64,000 bases of DNA, taken from Pusillibacter faecalis (GTDB lineage: Bacteria > Bacillota > Clostridia > Oscillospirales > Oscillospiraceae). The stretch is from assembly GCF_018408705.1 (NCBI RefSeq), contig NZ_AP023420.1, positions 1,054,001-1,118,000 on the forward strand, read 5' to 3'. This document shows, piece after piece, positions 62,985-64,000 of the stretch (its first letter is position 1; each line of letters opens with the position of its first letter). The position numbers and the translations under genes were made by a program. Under the pieces are notes generated by a model. It made no database searches. It saw only the letters and a program-made list of their open reading frames with translations, and was not told the DNA's origin.

Positions 62985-63456
62985 ATTCCGTTCCTCCCAA
63001 AAGTTCTCTCAGCCTCGCCCGTCCCCGGGCAAGCCGTGTGTGGATGGTGGCCGTGGGCACCCCCAAGATCTCCCCGATCTCAGACGCCTGATAGCCCTCA
63101 TAGTAAAAGAGGTAGATCACTGAGCGGTAGTGGGCCGGCAACTGATTCACCGCCGCGAGCACCGACCCGTCGGACGTCTCCGGGGCTGGAACCTGGGCAC
63201 AGGCTTCCAGGTCGCAGGTGCGCCGCCGCCAAGGGCTTTTCAGCAAGTCTTTGCAGGCGTTGGCCGCCATCCGCAGGATGTAGGCCCGCTCGTGCTCCCC
63301 GCTCTCAAATTCCCTGGGTTCCGTCAGCAGCCGGACGAATACCGTCTGGCACACATCCTGGGCGTCCTGGGTATTTTTCAAATAGGCATAGCTCAGGCGG
63401 AGAATCGCGTCGGCATAGGTGTTGGCCAGCCGTTCCGCCTGCTGTTTATAGTCCAT
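62968..63456 (-). CDS. ECF RNA polymerase sigma factor
   Basis: The 162-residue protein has sigma region 2 (residues about 8-75: ADAILRLSYAYLKNTQDAQDVCQTVFVRLLTEP, RAYILRMAANACKDLLKS) and region 4 (about 100-150: LPAHYRSVIYLFYYEGYQASEIGEILGVPTATIHTRLARGRARLRELL). Its 3' end overlaps the DUF4179 gene by 17 bases, so the pair is translationally coupled. AAGGAG precedes the start. An ECF-type promoter lies just upstream, so autoregulation is expected. Confidence 0.88.
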   Translation of the reverse strand: MDYKQQAERLANTYADAILRLSYAYLKNTQDAQDVCQTVFVRLLTEPREFESGEHERAYILRMAANACKDLLKSPWRRRTCDLEACAQVPAPETSDGSVLAAVNQLPAHYRSVIYLFYYEGYQASEIGEILGVPTATIHTRLARGRARLRELLGGTEYEQTV

Positions 63457-63490
63457 TCTATCAACTCCTTTGGAGCGCGCTCATAAGGAA

Positions 63491-63517
63491 TACGACGCAC
63501 TGGCGGAAAAACTTTCA
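63491..63517 (-). promoter_or_regulatory. ECF-type autoregulatory promoter
   Basis: On the minus strand TGAAAG (63512-63517) followed by T-rich sequence, then CGTA (63491-63494) after 17 bp, with CGTC just before. This is the usual ECF shape (TGAAAC, about 16 bp, CGTA/CGTC), about 35 bases before the sigma factor start. Confidence 0.5.
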
Positions 63518-63591
63518 TCCGCTTCAAAAAACGGTGCAGCCGTCATGTGGCTTGCACGAAACCGCTGGGTTTCCAGGCCCCGCAGGACAAT

Positions 63592-63620
63592 AAAAAAGAG
63601 CGGCTGAGCCGCTCTTTTTT
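63592..63620 (-). terminator. Terminator of the cupin gene
   Basis: AAAAAAGAGCGGC, loop TGA, GCCGCTCTTTTTT. The arms are the same as in the terminator at 61902. It overlaps the cupin stop codon. Confidence 0.85.
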
Positions 63621-63963
63621 ACTCCGTCACAATCAGGGCGATCAGTTCCACCGGCTCCTTGCCCCGGTTTTCCAGGGCGTGGTGCTGGCCGAACCCGGTG
63701 GCGCAGATGTCGCCGGGATGGACCGGCACCTCCGTTCCATCGTCATTGAACACCGCCTCGCCCCGGAGGATATAGTAGAACTCTGTCTCGTGCTGGTGGT
63801 CATGATAGCCGATGGAGCAGCCCGGGTTTACCACGATATGGGAGAACATCTTCCCGTGGCCGTACAGCCCCTCCCGGTCGGTCAGGTCCTTGATGTGGAC
63901 AATCCCCTCTCCGCCCTGGATCCGGGCGGTCCTGCGGGGACAGTGATCAGAGCGTGTTACCAT
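63619..63963 (-). CDS. Cupin domain protein
   Basis: The 114-residue single-cupin protein has motif 1 in GYHDHQHETEFYYILRG (metal ligands His, His, Glu) and motif 2 in VHPGDICATGFGQHHALEN (last His). Such small cupins bind a metal and a small ligand, often as isomerases or sensors. AAAGGAGGAG precedes ATG 63963. Transcribed from beyond the window edge. Function is not specified by context. Confidence 0.8.
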   Translation of the reverse strand: MVTRSDHCPRRTARIQGGEGIVHIKDLTDREGLYGHGKMFSHIVVNPGCSIGYHDHQHETEFYYILRGEAVFNDDGTEVPVHPGDICATGFGQHHALENRGKEPVELIALIVTE

Positions 63964-64000
63964 GTGATCTCTCCTCCTTTGGTGTCATCCTACCATAGCT

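Noticed and set aside
61917-63593. A 558-codon plus-strand frame opposite the sigma factor and DUF4179 genes
   Set aside because: Antisense to two genes with clear family signatures, with no promoter or ribosome site.

Overview
The window is bacterial DNA with high-GC protein genes, strong GGAGG-type ribosome sites, intrinsic hairpin terminators, an S-layer protein with SLH domains, a SleL/YaaH-type spore-germination hydrolase, a PBSX-like phage cassette and a KdpDE-type two-component pair. Together these point to a spore-forming Clostridia member, most likely an Oscillospiraceae gut bacterium (Flavonifractor/Oscillibacter-like). The taxonomic call is inference from gene content only.

Region 1 (about 200-20180, + strand) is an immunity-gene island. 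Small genes follow one another with 4-nt overlaps or short gaps, and many resemble immunity or damage-repair families of polymorphic toxin systems: DUF1963-like, DUF2262 (broken), Imm17, SUKH-3-like (broken), Imm26-like/LRR, NADAR, C_GCAxxG_C_C, Imm51-like, FGE-like, CbrC and RtcB (broken). Its centrepiece is a 2063-residue poly-immunity protein carrying DUF2185, two TPR blocks, SMI1/KNR4, DUF4261, SUFU, a DUF7832-like part and DUF4253. No toxin gene is visible. Several members are decaying, as expected for a turnover-prone orphan immunity array.

Region 2 (20560-30020) holds an Lrp/AsnC regulator divergent from a MATE pump, then a minus-strand surface locus: a 1324-residue SLH S-layer protein, a protein built from two degenerate tyrosine-recombinase domains plus two winged helices, a small unknown protein, and an intact tyrosine recombinase. 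Between the intact recombinase and the other genes lies a 14-bp perfect inverted repeat that encloses a consensus promoter. This looks like an invertible promoter switch whose alternative orientation would drive the regulator operon beside the S-layer gene.

Region 3 (30090-36600, + strand) holds an AIM24-family operon (AIM24, small acidic protein, NIF3/PII-like domain, methyltransferase, alpha/beta hydrolase) and an M20 peptidase / YhdT / PanF-type sodium symporter operon.

Region 4 (36700-49211, - strand) is a compact contractile-phage cassette in PBSX order (xtmA, xtmB, portal, protease, decoration, capsid, connectors, sheath, tube, chaperone, xkdP, Q, spike, S, T, U). There is no recognisable tape measure, tail fibre, lysis, replication or regulatory gene. 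It is preceded by a leader RNA whose terminator competes with a long-range stem.

Region 5 (49690-64000) holds a short KdpD/KdpE pair, a ZIP metal transporter, a LysM/GH18 germination hydrolase, an apbE-NusG_II-Gx transporter operon resembling part of the flavin-based extracellular electron transfer module, a membrane protein, a PepD-like aminoacyl-histidine dipeptidase, ilvD, two paralogous FadR-type GntR regulators, an ECF sigma factor with a DUF4179 partner, and a cupin.
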